A stretch of DNA of 64,000 nt from Nocardia sp. BMG51109. GTDB taxonomy: Bacteria; Actinomycetota; Actinomycetes; Mycobacteriales; Mycobacteriaceae. The position numbers and the translations under genes were made by a program. A model generated the notes under the pieces. It saw only the letters and a list, made by a program, of their open reading frames with translations. It was not told the DNA's origin and ran no database searches. Shown piece after piece: positions 33,353 to 42,642 of this stretch. Each line of letters begins with the position of its first letter. The first letter of the stretch is position 1. The stretch spans positions 2,356,001-2,420,000 of the forward strand of contig NZ_JAFQ01000004.1 in the NCBI RefSeq assembly GCF_000526215.1. The letters are read 5' to 3'.

Positions 33353-35938
33353 TCAGATCATGTCGCGGCTGGTGAGCCGGCGCATGATCAGCCAGCCGCC
33401 GAACACCGGCAACCAGCAGGTCAGCACGCGGTACAGCAGCACGGCGGGAACCGCGATGGCCTGCGGCACACCGAATGCGCCGGCGAGCAGACCGATCAGG
33501 GCGGCCTCGACGGCGCCCACGCCGCCCGGCGTGGGCGCGGCCGAGGCCAGCGTCCCGCCGACCATGGTGGCCATGGTGACCGTGACGAACGTGGTGCTGC
33601 CGCCGAACGCCTCGATGCTGGCCCACAATGCACCGGCCGCGCCGAGAGTGATTGCGGCACAACCGCCCACGATCATCGCCAGCCGGACCGGGCTGTGCGC
33701 CAGCTCGCGCAGCTCGCGCACGACCTCCGACAGCTGCGGGCGGACCTCGGTGCGCAGCCACCGCCGCACGGTCGGCACGAACATCGCCACGCCGACCAGT
33801 CCGAGCACCGCGCCGGCCACCAGATACAGCACGGTCGGGCTGGGCACGAAATGCCCCAGATTCGCCGAAACCCCTGCGGCCACACTGAAGACGATCAGCA
33901 GCCCGACGTGCGTGATCACCTGAACCGACTGCTGCAGCGCCACGGCCGCGGTGGCCCGCATCGCGCCCAGCCCGTTCTTCTGCAGGAAGCGCACGTTCAG
34001 CGCGAGTCCGCCGACGCCGGCCGGCGTGGTGGTGGCCGCGAACGTGTTGGCCACCTGGGCGAGAAACAGATTGCGGAAGTTCACCGACTCCGACGTGCAC
34101 CCCCACAGCGCCATGGCGGCCCCGAGATAGGTCGCGACCGAGACGGCCAGCCCGAGCAGCGCCCACCACCAGTTGGCCCGGCCCAGTTCGGTGATGAACG
34201 TCGGCACCTGGCTGATGAACGGGTAGGCGACATAGACCAGGGCGATCAACAGCACCAGCTGGATGAACTGGTTGCGGCTGAACCGGGTGATCTGCGCGGC
34301 CTCGATGCGATCCTCGCCGGTCTGCAGCAGCACCTCCGCGCGCACCCGCTTCATCAGACCCTTGGCGTCGGGCGCCGAATTGCGCACCGGGGCCGGCAGC
34401 GCCGATTTCGTCAGCCGCCGTGAGGCATTGAGCACCGCCTGATCGCCGAGTACCTGAATCGCGGTGCGCACCACCGGTTCCGGGCCGAACATCGCACCGG
34501 TCGACAGCAGCAGCTGAGCCACGTCGGAGGAGAATCGCGCCTCGTAGGAACCGAATTCGGCGACCATGAACCCGCTGAACAACACCCGGCCGTCGACCAG
34601 GCGGATCTCCTCGGCGCGCAGATCGCCGTGCGAGATCTGGGCCCGGTGCATGGTCTGCAGCGCCTGCCACACGGTGCCGAGGGCGGCCTCGTCGCCGGTC
34701 GACAGCGTCCGGCCGCGTGGAACCGTGTGCGCGTAGAGCGTCCAGCCGCGCTCCAGGGCGGCCACCGTGAGCGGCTTGTTACTGGCCAGGCCGAGATCGC
34801 CGATCGCGATGCCCATCAGCGCCCGATGTTCGACCGCGCGCCGCAGCGACGCGAAGGCCGGTGCGCGCTCGCCCGGCCGGAAGGTCAGCCAGCGGCGCAC
34901 CTGGCGCAGGATTCCCCAGCTGCGCTGATTCTGGCCGTAGAGCTCCACCGTCAGCCGGTGATCGGGCCCGGTCTCCGCCGACAGTTGCAGCGGCCCCGGC
35001 CCGGCCGGTCGCAGCACGGTGAAGCTCGTGACCGTGTAGCCGCGCTTGGCCAGGACCCGGACTGCGGCGTCCAGCGGCACCTCCAGCGCGGGCGTGCCGA
35101 CCAGCAGCACGATCACCGCCCCGACCCACCAGCCCAGCGCCAGGCCGAACATCGCCCGCGACGGCACCACCAGGCTGACGAACAGATGCAGTGGCACGAA
35201 CGCCAGCAGCAGCGCCCACCACCAGCGCCGCCACGAGGCCGGCAGCCACGGGCTGGCAACCGTCAGCATCGCGGTGAGCATGGCGATCCAGCGCGGGTCG
35301 TCGAGGAACTGGGACAGGAAGGTGTCCAGCTGCGCGGCCACATGCCATTGCGGCGCCGAGATTCCGGTGCCGGTGATCGACAGCAGGACGACCGCGATCA
35401 GCCCGGCCGTCAGATATCCGAACAGCAGGGTCCACTGCCAGCGGAAGATCAACCGCACCAGGATCGCGAACGGCAGCGCCACGATCGCGGCGCCGTAGAG
35501 CAGATAGACCAGGTTCGACTGCTCGGGCGTCAGGATGCCGAGAATGTCGGACAGCGAGCGCTCCAGCGCCTCCCAGCGCGGCCGCGTGATCAGCGAGCCC
35601 GCGACGACGACCGCCACCAGCACCGCCGACAGCGCGACCCGGATGATGTCGCTGGTGCGCCGGATCCGTGGCTGCAGCAGGCTGCCGGAGACGGGAATCT
35701 CCCGCCCGTCGACTCGCATGTCGTATCGGATCTTTCGGATCGAGGGAGCGGGGTCGGCTGGGGTGAGAGTATGCAGCAGCGTGCCGAGCCATCCGGCGGC
35801 AACACGCCGTCGGGCTCGTCCGGCAGGGCCGTCCGATTCGGCGGAGCCGCGCGACTCGCCGGTGTCTCCGTGGCCGGTTCGGACGGAGTCCGCGTCGTCG
35901 TCCTGTCGTAAGCCGGCGTCCGGCCCGGGCGTTGCCAT
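33353..35938 (-). CDS. Large membrane protein: kinase-like region plus lysyl-PG-synthase/flippase-like TM domain
   Basis: The product is 861 residues from ATG 35938 (GGGAGGG before it). Residues about 90-300 form a first set of membrane helices. About 310-530 is a cytoplasmic region with a kinase/APH-like loop (ISHGDLRAEEIRLVDG) in which the metal-binding Asp of the next motif is missing (FSGF). About 565-861 is an eight-helix flippase-like domain of the lysylphosphatidylglycerol synthase TM/UPF0104 family (TPAGVGGLALNVRFLQKNG and APTPGGVGAVEAALIG). Such proteins in actinobacteria are envelope lipid-handling candidates with no proven function. The fusion suggests ligand-gated lipid transport. 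It converges with the isochorismatase-like gene (2-base gap). Confidence 0.85.
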   Translation of the reverse strand: MATPGPDAGLRQDDDADSVRTGHGDTGESRGSAESDGPAGRARRRVAAGWLGTLLHTLTPADPAPSIRKIRYDMRVDGREIPVSGSLLQPRIRRTSDIIRVALSAVLVAVVVAGSLITRPRWEALERSLSDILGILTPEQSNLVYLLYGAAIVALPFAILVRLIFRWQWTLLFGYLTAGLIAVVLLSITGTGISAPQWHVAAQLDTFLSQFLDDPRWIAMLTAMLTVASPWLPASWRRWWWALLLAFVPLHLFVSLVVPSRAMFGLALGWWVGAVIVLLVGTPALEVPLDAAVRVLAKRGYTVTSFTVLRPAGPGPLQLSAETGPDHRLTVELYGQNQRSWGILRQVRRWLTFRPGERAPAFASLRRAVEHRALMGIAIGDLGLASNKPLTVAALERGWTLYAHTVPRGRTLSTGDEAALGTVWQALQTMHRAQISHGDLRAEEIRLVDGRVLFSGFMVAEFGSYEARFSSDVAQLLLSTGAMFGPEPVVRTAIQVLGDQAVLNASRRLTKSALPAPVRNSAPDAKGLMKRVRAEVLLQTGEDRIEAAQITRFSRNQFIQLVLLIALVYVAYPFISQVPTFITELGRANWWWALLGLAVSVATYLGAAMALWGCTSESVNFRNLFLAQVANTFAATTTPAGVGGLALNVRFLQKNGLGAMRATAAVALQQSVQVITHVGLLIVFSVAAGVSANLGHFVPSPTVLYLVAGAVLGLVGVAMFVPTVRRWLRTEVRPQLSEVVRELRELAHSPVRLAMIVGGCAAITLGAAGALWASIEAFGGSTTFVTVTMATMVGGTLASAAPTPGGVGAVEAALIGLLAGAFGVPQAIAVPAVLLYRVLTCWLPVFGGWLIMRRLTSRDMI

Positions 35939-36056
35939 ACGTACTCCCTCCCGGCTCCCTCCCCGACACGTCACCGCGATCCTATGGCCCGGCGGTTCGC
36001 GCGTGGATTCCGCCCTTTGTCCCATCAATGCGCCGCGGACGTGAAACCATCACACG

Positions 36057-36683
36057 GTGGTTCGAGACGTCCGTATCTGCTTCGTCGGGGACTCGCTGGT
36101 GGCCGGTCTGGGGGACAGGCAGTGTCTCGGCTGGGCGGGCCGGCTGGCCGCCCGCGCGGCCGGCGCCGGATATCCAGTGACCTACTACAACCTGGGCGTG
36201 CGCCGGGCGACGTCGACCGATATCGCGGAGCGGTGGGAGGGCGAGTGCCGGCGCCGGCTACCGGCCGATATCGACGGGCGCGTGGTGCTCTCCTTCGGTA
36301 TCGACGACACCCTGCTGGACGACGGCCGGACATGGGTGCCCACCGAACGCTCGGTGGCCAATCTGACGGCGGTACTGCGCGGGACCCGCGGGCTCGGCTG
36401 GCCGACGCTGATGGTCGCGCCACCGCCGGTGAACGACGACGAACACAACAGCCGGATCGAGAAATTGGATGCCGAGTTCGCCGAAGTCTGCGGCGCCGAG
36501 GGCGTGTCGTACGTGCGCGTGCATCAGCCGCTGCGGCAGAGCACAACCTGGATGCGCGAGGTCGCGTCCGAGGACGACTACCACCCGGGCACGGCCGGTT
36601 ACGAGGAGTTCGCCGCGCTCATCGTGCCGCCCTGGCTGCTGTGGCTGTCCGAACCCGGATCGGGTCTGCCCGTCGTCCGGTGA
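36057..36683 (+). CDS. SGNH/GDSL-type esterase
   Basis: This 208-residue protein has block I CFVGDSLVAGLGD with the nucleophile Ser and the C-terminal DDYHPGTAGYEEF with the catalytic Asp/His. The block III Asn is replaced in LSFGIDDTLLDDG. There is no signal peptide, so it acts in the cytoplasm. Lysophospholipase or carbohydrate-esterase activity is possible. It begins at a GTG, 118 bases from the divergent flippase-like gene. Confidence 0.85.
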   Translation: MVRDVRICFVGDSLVAGLGDRQCLGWAGRLAARAAGAGYPVTYYNLGVRRATSTDIAERWEGECRRRLPADIDGRVVLSFGIDDTLLDDGRTWVPTERSVANLTAVLRGTRGLGWPTLMVAPPPVNDDEHNSRIEKLDAEFAEVCGAEGVSYVRVHQPLRQSTTWMREVASEDDYHPGTAGYEEFAALIVPPWLLWLSEPGSGLPVVR

Positions 36684-36713
36684 CGGGTTCATTCAGGCGG
36701 ATAGCATTGCCGC

Positions 36714-37493
36714 GTGAGCGAGACCGGTGAACCGAATCCGAGCCACCCCGAACTGTGGGCGCGCCGGGCGAATTCGTTCGGTGCGGAGGCCGGGGCCTAT
36801 GCCGCGCATCGGCCGGACTATCCGCTCGCCGGAATCCGGTGGGCACTGGAACCGCTCGGCGCGACCGCCGAGCCCGAGGTGCTCGATCTCGCCGCGGGTA
36901 CCGGAAAGCTCACCGACGGCCTGATCGAGGTCGGCGCGCGGGTGACCGCGGTCGAGCCCGACGACGCCATGCGGGCCGAATTCGCCCGGCGGCATCCGCG
37001 GCCGGCCGCGCTGGCCGGAAGCGCGGAAAGTATTCCGCTACCGGCCGATTCGGTCGATGCCGTACTGGTCGGGCAGGCATTCCACTGGTTCGACCCACCG
37101 CGGGCGTTCCCGGAGATCGCGCGGGTGCTGCGGCCCGGCGGCGTGCTGGCGGCGTTCTGGAATATGCACGACTCCTCGGTCGAATGGGTGGCGGAACTGG
37201 ACCGGCTCTCTCGCACCGAGGTGCTGACGCGGCAGCGCTCACGCGACCCCGACCCGGCGCATCCGCTGTTCGCACCGTTCCGGCGCCAGTACTTTCCGCA
37301 CACCCAGCGGCGCACCGCGGAAAGCCTCGCCGCCACCGTCGGAACCCATTCGCACGCCCTGGTGCTGGATTCGGCCGATCGCGCCGCACTCCTCGCGCGT
37401 ATCGCGGAATATCTGCGCGGCCGGCCCGAAACGCGCTCCGGCGAATTCGATCTCCCGTTGCGCACCCTGGTGGTCCGTACGACTCCGCGCTGA
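36714..37493 (+). CDS. Class I SAM-dependent methyltransferase
   Basis: This 259-residue protein has the SAM-binding motif VLDLAAGTGKLTDGL near residue 57, the acidic VEPDDAMRAEFARR, then GQAFHWFDPPRAFPEIARVL, typical of UbiE/TAM-like methyltransferases of family 11. The substrate is unknown. It follows the esterase gene after 30 bases on the same strand and may be cotranscribed. GTG start. Confidence 0.88.
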   Translation: MSETGEPNPSHPELWARRANSFGAEAGAYAAHRPDYPLAGIRWALEPLGATAEPEVLDLAAGTGKLTDGLIEVGARVTAVEPDDAMRAEFARRHPRPAALAGSAESIPLPADSVDAVLVGQAFHWFDPPRAFPEIARVLRPGGVLAAFWNMHDSSVEWVAELDRLSRTEVLTRQRSRDPDPAHPLFAPFRRQYFPHTQRRTAESLAATVGTHSHALVLDSADRAALLARIAEYLRGRPETRSGEFDLPLRTLVVRTTPR

Positions 37494-37518
37494 TCGGGCG
37501 CACCCGGCCGCTCGGTAC

Positions 37519-39063
37519 TCAGCCCGATTCGAGAACGGCCATGGCGGCATTGTGGCCGCCGATCCCGCTGACCCCGCCGCCGCGGACGGTGCCGGCGCCG
37601 CACAGGAATACGGTGCGGTGGCCGGTGCTCACACCCCACCGCGCGGCCGGGTCGGCCGCATCGTCGGTGCGGAAGGGGAACTCCAGGTCGCCGTGGAAGA
37701 TGTGGCCGCCCGGCAGGCCCAGCTCGCGCTCCAGATCCAGCGGATTCTTCGCCTCGAGGCACGGCCGCCCCTCGGCATCCACGGCCAGACAGTCGCGAAT
37801 CGGCTCGGCCAGCACCGAATCCAACTGGGCCAGCGCCGAATCGACCGCGAGGCGGGTGGCCTCCGCGGGCCGGTCCAGGAACAGATTCGCGGGAGTGTGC
37901 AGGCCGAACAGCGTCAGGGTGTGGGTGCCGCGGGCCGCCAAGCCGGGCGCGAGGATCGAGGGGTCGGTGAGGGTGTGGCAGTAGATCTCCGACGGCAGGG
38001 CCGTCGGGAGCCGCCCCGCCTCGGCCTCCAGGTAGGCCCGGTCCAGTTGGGCGTATCCCTCGGCGATGTGGAACGTGCCCGCGAACGCGTCTCCCGGGTC
38101 GACGGCGTCCCGCAGCCGGGGCAACCGGTGCAGCAGCATGTTCACCTTGAGCTGGCAGCCCTCGGGCCGGTCGGGCGCGGACTCGCCGAGCAGCCGCGAC
38201 AGTTCCCGCGGTGCGGCGTTCACCAGCACGTGCCGCGCGCCGACCGCGCCGGTCTCGAAACGCACCTCCGCCGCCTCGCCGTCGGTGTCGATGGCGGTGA
38301 CCGCGCTCTCGGTGATCAGCTCGGCCCCGGCGGCGCGGGCCGACGCGGCGAGCGCATCGGTCAGCGCGCCCATCCCGCCGATCGGCACGTCCCAGTCGCC
38401 GGTCCCGCCGCCGATCACGTGGTAGAGGAAGCAGCGGTTCTGCCGCAGGGCCGGATCGTGCGCATGGGTGAAGGTTCCGATCAGCGCGTCGGTGAACGCG
38501 ACGCCGCGCACCGTGTCGTCGGCGAACGTGGCCTCGATCGTCTCGCCCAGCGGGCGTTCGAAGATCGCCTCCCAGGCCGCGGAATCATCGATGACACGCC
38601 GCAATTCGGCGCGGGTGGGCAGCGGCCGGGTCAGCGTGGGAAACACCCGCTGCGCGAGCCGGCCGGTCATCTCGTAGAAACGCTGCCACGCCAGGTAGTC
38701 GGACTCCGCCCCGGTGACCCGGAGGAAGCTTGCGCGCGTGCGGTATTCGTCGGCGCTGTCGATCAGCAGCCCGGCGTCGCCGACCGGTGTGTAGGACGAG
38801 ATCCGGCGTCGCCGCGTCGTGAACCGGAGGTCCAGGTCCCGCACGATCTGCCGCGGCAGCAGGCTCACCAGGTAGGAGTACCGGGACAACCGCGCGTCCA
38901 CGCCCGCGAAGACCCGCTCCGAGGTGGCCGCGCCGCCGGTGTGGTCGCGGCGTTCGAGGACCAGCACCGAGCGTCCGGCCCGGGCCAGATATGCCGCGGC
39001 CACCAGCCCGTTGTGGCCGCCGCCGACGACCACCACGTCGTAGCTCGCGCGTGCCGGCTGCAT
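37519..39063 (-). CDS. Phytoene-desaturase-like FAD oxidoreductase (PYROXD2/CrtI family)
   Basis: This 514-residue protein has an N-terminal dinucleotide motif YDVVVVGGGHNGLVAAAYLA, ERRDHTGGAATSE, and a C-terminal FAD signature (FLCGAGTVRGGGVSGIGGHN). The similarity is to NAD(P)/FAD oxidoreductases grouped with PYROXD2 and CrtI. No carotenoid gene is nearby, so a role in carotenoid synthesis is not supported. It converges with the methyltransferase gene upstream. Confidence 0.9.
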   Translation of the reverse strand: MQPARASYDVVVVGGGHNGLVAAAYLARAGRSVLVLERRDHTGGAATSERVFAGVDARLSRYSYLVSLLPRQIVRDLDLRFTTRRRRISSYTPVGDAGLLIDSADEYRTRASFLRVTGAESDYLAWQRFYEMTGRLAQRVFPTLTRPLPTRAELRRVIDDSAAWEAIFERPLGETIEATFADDTVRGVAFTDALIGTFTHAHDPALRQNRCFLYHVIGGGTGDWDVPIGGMGALTDALAASARAAGAELITESAVTAIDTDGEAAEVRFETGAVGARHVLVNAAPRELSRLLGESAPDRPEGCQLKVNMLLHRLPRLRDAVDPGDAFAGTFHIAEGYAQLDRAYLEAEAGRLPTALPSEIYCHTLTDPSILAPGLAARGTHTLTLFGLHTPANLFLDRPAEATRLAVDSALAQLDSVLAEPIRDCLAVDAEGRPCLEAKNPLDLERELGLPGGHIFHGDLEFPFRTDDAADPAARWGVSTGHRTVFLCGAGTVRGGGVSGIGGHNAAMAVLESG

Positions 39064-39101
39064 CTGCCCTGGATATCACGCCGCCCCGGGGGAGCGCGCG
39101 A

Positions 39102-39752
39102 TCAACTCGCCGACGACTTCTCGGCCAGCAGGTACGCCTGCGGATGCCGCTCCCACTCCCGATCCCGTTCCGGCTCCCGCACCATCCGGGCCACGACCCG
39201 GAATCCGCCGTCCCGCAGCAGCCGCTCCAGCCGGTCCGGCGACCACAGGAAGCTCGGGGCCACCCGGTGATCGTGGGGCAGTACGGCGTCCGGTCCGGCG
39301 GCGGCCTGGTATGCCAGCAGCAGGTGCCCGCGGTCGGCGAGCGCCCGATGGAATCCGGCGACGACGCCGGGCAGCCGTTCCGGCGGAATGTGAATGATGC
39401 TGTACCAGGCCACGATCGCGCCCAGTGCGCCGTCGGCCGCGGCCGGCTCCGTCATCGAACCGACCTCGAAGCGCAGGGCGGGATGGGCGGCCCGCGCCAG
39501 CCGGATCATCTCCGGCGACAGGTCGATACCGAATACGTCGAGGCCGAGTTCGGCCAGGTGCCCGGTGATCCGCCCGGGGCCGCAACCGATATCGGCGACG
39601 GTGCCGCCGCCGCGGGCCAGCTCGGCGAACGCTCCCAGCATCGCGCGGTCGAACGGATCGTCGGCCAGTGCGTGTTCGAATGTCGCGGCGTACAGCTCGG
39701 CGACGTCGTCGTAGGCGTCGCGGGTGCGCCGCACATCCTCTGTTCCCGTCAC
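39102..39752 (-). CDS. Class I SAM-dependent methyltransferase
   Basis: From GTG 39752 the product has 216 residues and starts with a helical RRTRDAYDDVAELYAATFEH. It then has SAM motif VADIGCGPGRITGHLAELG, FGIDLSPEMIRLAR and IVAWYSIIHIPPERLPGVV. This is a small-molecule methyltransferase layout. It ends 38 bases before the upstream edge of the oxidoreductase gene on the same strand. The start is approximate because no strong ribosome site is seen. Confidence 0.85.
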   Translation of the reverse strand: MTGTEDVRRTRDAYDDVAELYAATFEHALADDPFDRAMLGAFAELARGGGTVADIGCGPGRITGHLAELGLDVFGIDLSPEMIRLARAAHPALRFEVGSMTEPAAADGALGAIVAWYSIIHIPPERLPGVVAGFHRALADRGHLLLAYQAAAGPDAVLPHDHRVAPSFLWSPDRLERLLRDGGFRVVARMVREPERDREWERHPQAYLLAEKSSAS

Positions 39753-39875
39753 CGCGGCGAGTCTAGCGATCCGGATCACCGCGCGACCGGTGCCCGCGCG
39801 AGGGCTCGATAACAACCGAAAACCGTTCTCCCGACATACAGTTCGTGCCGTACGCGGATGCTGCAAGATGGATCG

Positions 39876-40187
39876 ATGGGATCACGCGCAGACCGTTGGG
39901 ACGGCTTCGTCGAGCATGTGCAATCGGCCCCCGCCACCCTGCCCGCCGATATTCGCCGATCGATCTTCGAGGCGGCGTCCGGCGGCGCCACCGCATTACC
40001 CGACGATCTCGGCCCGTTCGTCGACACCGTGGCCCGGCACGCGCACCGGGTCACTGACGATCAGGTCGCCACGCTGACCGAGAGCCGTTCCGAGGACGAG
40101 GTTTTCGAGGCCACGGTGGTGGCCGCCGTCGGCGCCGCCGATCGGCGGTTGCGGGCCGTGCAGCGCGTCCTGGAGGAGCGGGAATGA
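39876..40187 (+). CDS. Small hypothetical protein coupled to a CMD-family gene
   Basis: The product (103 residues from ATG 39876; ATG 39858 is an alternative) begins MGSRADRWDGFVEHVQSAPA and is a soluble helical protein with ATLTESRSEDEVFEATVVAA near its end. Its stop overlaps the start of the next gene (ATGA at 40184-40187). The pairing of a short helical protein with a carboxymuconolactone-decarboxylase-like protein suggests a two-subunit or two-step function. I do not recognise the family. Confidence 0.75.
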   Translation: MGSRADRWDGFVEHVQSAPATLPADIRRSIFEAASGGATALPDDLGPFVDTVARHAHRVTDDQVATLTESRSEDEVFEATVVAAVGAADRRLRAVQRVLEERE

Positions 40188-40801
40188 GGCTCGCCGCCAT
40201 CGACCGCGGTCACGACCTGCCGGGCCGGTCGACGCTGCGTGCCCTGCGCGTGCTCGGGCGGACCGAGGTGCCGGACGCGGCCAAGGTGCAGATCTACCGG
40301 CATCGCTACTTCGGGACGCCGTTCAGCGACCTGCTGCAGGATCTGATGCGCGGCCCCTCCGCGTGGAGCGTCGGCGAGCGAGAACTGTTCGCGGCGTTCA
40401 CCTCCGCGCGCAACCGGTGCGAATTCTCCCGCACCTGCCATCAGGCGGTCGCCGAGAGCTTCCAGGACCAGGAACTGGTGATCCGCGCGCTGGAGCGGCC
40501 GGCGGAATCGGGACAGCCCATCGAAGTCGTTGTCGTCCTGGACTTTCTCGCCAAGCTCGCCGACGCGCCCGACGAGCTGACGCGGGCCGATGTGGAGCGG
40601 GTCCGGGCGGCCGGCGTGACCGAGGCGGCGCTGACGGAGGCCGTCCGCATCAGCGTCGCGTGCCACGCCGCCAACCGCATCATGGACGCGATGGGCGGCG
40701 TGCCGCCCGCGGGCCGCGACCTCACCCGAATCCGCTGGTTCCTGCGCCGCCGGGGATATGCCACCCCGGCGAGCGTGAAGCACCTGTCCGGGGCGGGCTG
40801 A
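40184..40801 (+). CDS. Carboxymuconolactone decarboxylase/AhpD-like protein with CXXS motif
   Basis: This 205-residue helical protein has the AhpD-type segment FTSARNRCEFSRTCHQAVAES. In AhpD the motif is CxxC followed four residues later by His; here it is Cys79-x-x-Ser82 and His86, so one cysteine of the redox pair is Ser (another Cys is at 85). The domain could still act as a one-cysteine peroxidase-like or non-redox protein. The C-terminal half (VACHAANRIMDAMGG) fits a second family helix. The ATG overlaps the upstream stop. Confidence 0.8.
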   Translation: MRLAAIDRGHDLPGRSTLRALRVLGRTEVPDAAKVQIYRHRYFGTPFSDLLQDLMRGPSAWSVGERELFAAFTSARNRCEFSRTCHQAVAESFQDQELVIRALERPAESGQPIEVVVVLDFLAKLADAPDELTRADVERVRAAGVTEAALTEAVRISVACHAANRIMDAMGGVPPAGRDLTRIRWFLRRRGYATPASVKHLSGAG

Positions 40802-40855
40802 CGGGGCCGGCCGCGACAGCGGCACAATCCGATCAGCCGGGGCACAATCCGGGGC

Positions 40856-41386
40856 ATGGAAACGCTCGGATCGCAGACCGTGTACCGCAATCGCTGGATG
40901 GAAGTGCGCGAGGACACCATTCGGCGGTCCGACGGCACCGTCGACATCTACGGCGTCATCGATCGGCCCGATTTCGTCATGGTCGTGCCGCAGCACGGCG
41001 ACCGGTTCCACCTGGTCGAACAGTTCCGCTACCCGCTGGGCCGGCGGTGCTGGGAGTTCCCGGCGGGCACGCTGCCGGATCTCGCGGTCGGCGACCCGGA
41101 GGATCTGGCACACCGCGAACTGCGCGAGGAGACCGGGCTGCGGGCCGGGCGACTGACCTACCTCGGCCCGATCGACGCCGCACCCGGCACCCTGCGCCAG
41201 CACGGCCGCGTCTACCTGGCGACCGAGCTGACGCCCGGCGAGCCCGAGCGCGAACCGGAGGAACAGGACATGTGCTCGGAGTGGTTCGACCGCACCCGCC
41301 TGGAGGCCATGATCCGCTCCGGCGAGATCACCGACACCGGAACCCTCGCCGCCTACTCTTTGCTGCTGCTCCGAGACCGAGCCTGA
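40856..41386 (+). CDS. Nudix hydrolase (ADP-ribose pyrophosphatase-like)
   Basis: This 176-residue protein has the Nudix box starting at FPAGTLPDL and ending HRELREETGLRAGRL, with the metal-binding REExxE core. The N-terminal VYRNRWMEVREDTIRR and VVPQHGDRFHLVEQFRYP are typical of ADP-ribose/NADH-type Nudix enzymes. The loop inside the box is longer than usual. The upstream GGCACAATCCG occurs twice (about 40823 and 40843). Confidence 0.9.
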   Translation: METLGSQTVYRNRWMEVREDTIRRSDGTVDIYGVIDRPDFVMVVPQHGDRFHLVEQFRYPLGRRCWEFPAGTLPDLAVGDPEDLAHRELREETGLRAGRLTYLGPIDAAPGTLRQHGRVYLATELTPGEPEREPEEQDMCSEWFDRTRLEAMIRSGEITDTGTLAAYSLLLLRDRA

Positions 41387-41504
41387 GTTCGCTTGTGCGG
41401 CAACGGCCGGCGAGCGCGCGGCCGTGGACCCCGGACGGTGCGGGACGGCGACTCCGACTCCGACGCGCGCCTTCGCAGGTGCCGGCGGGACAGCCGGCTC
41501 CGGG

Positions 41505-42611
41505 TCAGGCGAATGCCGGCACTCCGTGCGGCGCGGCGCGGGCGAGCAGCACCGGCGGCGCCGACCCGATGCGCACGGTGAGCGGAAAGCCCTCGCCGGG
41601 CTCGCCGCGCTCCGGTTCGAAGCAGATGTGCGCGAAGCCCGCGTCCGGTCGGCTCGCGGCGGCCAGCCGCTCCAGTTCGCCGGTCACGAGGGCCCATTCA
41701 CCCGCCGGTACGTACTGCCGCATCACCGAATGCCAGACGATGGTGAGGGTTCCGGGCTCCGGTTCGAGATCGGCCAGGAACTCCGCGGCGCCCTTCGTGC
41801 TGATCTCGGCCGGGATTTGCGCGGCCAGCCGGAGCGCGCCGTCCAACCGCGCGGCGCGCTCCGGCTGGTCCGGCCAGACGTAGGACCGCAGCGCGAGGGC
41901 GCCGTCCGGCGACAGCGGATCCAGCGGGTCCGGATCGCAGCCGCGGCGTTCGATCACGGCCGGTCGCGGATGCCGCCGCGCCGCATCGCGCAGCCACGCC
42001 GGTACCGGGCCGCGCCAGGCCGCGCCGATCGCGACCGGCGAATCCGGTGGACCCCACTCGAAACCATCGGCGTACCAACGGAAGTGGTCGGCGCGCAGGT
42101 TCAGTCCCGCGCTGCTGCCCAGCTCCACCAGCCGGATCGGCAGCGGCATCGCGTCGACCGCCGCCAGTAGGCCCGTGATCAGCGGAACGGCCCGGCCCAC
42201 CTCGTTGGTCTGCGGCGGCGTGGCCAATCGGTCGCGTATCTCCTCCGGACGGTCCCGGACGACCTGGCGAAATGCGTGCCACACCATGTTGTCGTCGGTG
42301 TGCCGCACCGTGTTGTCGTCGGTGTGCCACACCGTGTCGTCGGCACCTCGTCGGCCGTTCGTCGACGCGCTCGGGTAATACCCGGCGAGTTCGGGTGCGG
42401 CCCCGGTCAAGACCAGCGCGTGCACGGCACCGAGCAGACGCAGCGGCAGCGCGGCCGCGAACGGCAGGTGCGCATAGCCGTCGAGCACCCGGGCACACGG
42501 TCCGCCGCTGCCGACGTCGCGCGAGATCTCCTCCAGCAGAGCGGAATACAACGGAGAGCCCAATGCCGCACAGGACCGAGCGTGGAATTCGAACTGTCGC
42601 ACAAGGGTCAT
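41505..42611 (-). CDS. DUF2332 family protein with an in-frame octapeptide repeat
   Basis: The product (368 residues from ATG 42611) follows the DUF2332 pattern: FEFHARSCAALGSPLYSALL at the start, RLVELGSSAGLNLRADHFRW, VIERRGCDPDPLDPLSPDG, SYVWPDQPERAARLDGAL and TIVWHSVMRQY. The LVELGSSAGLN strand resembles a SAM-binding loop, so a methyltransferase-like fold is possible, but the function is unknown. Residues about 90-110 are three octapeptide copies around HTDDNTVR. It is divergent from the HTH-citrate synthase gene; the two starts are 56 bases apart and share a palindrome. Confidence 0.85.
   Translation of the reverse strand: MTLVRQFEFHARSCAALGSPLYSALLEEISRDVGSGGPCARVLDGYAHLPFAAALPLRLLGAVHALVLTGAAPELAGYYPSASTNGRRGADDTVWHTDDNTVRHTDDNMVWHAFRQVVRDRPEEIRDRLATPPQTNEVGRAVPLITGLLAAVDAMPLPIRLVELGSSAGLNLRADHFRWYADGFEWGPPDSPVAIGAAWRGPVPAWLRDAARRHPRPAVIERRGCDPDPLDPLSPDGALALRSYVWPDQPERAARLDGALRLAAQIPAEISTKGAAEFLADLEPEPGTLTIVWHSVMRQYVPAGEWALVTGELERLAAASRPDAGFAHICFEPERGEPGEGFPLTVRIGSAPPVLLARAAPHGVPAFA
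42276..42342. repeat. In-frame 24-bp tandem repeat, nearly three copies
   Basis: GTGCCACACCATGTTGTCG-type units begin at 42276, 42300 and 42324; the third is three bases shorter. They encode WHTDDNMV, RHTDDNTV and the like inside the DUF2332 protein. Confidence 0.9.
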
Positions 42612-42642
42612 GACCGAACTGTGCTCCGTCCTGTCGATCCCG

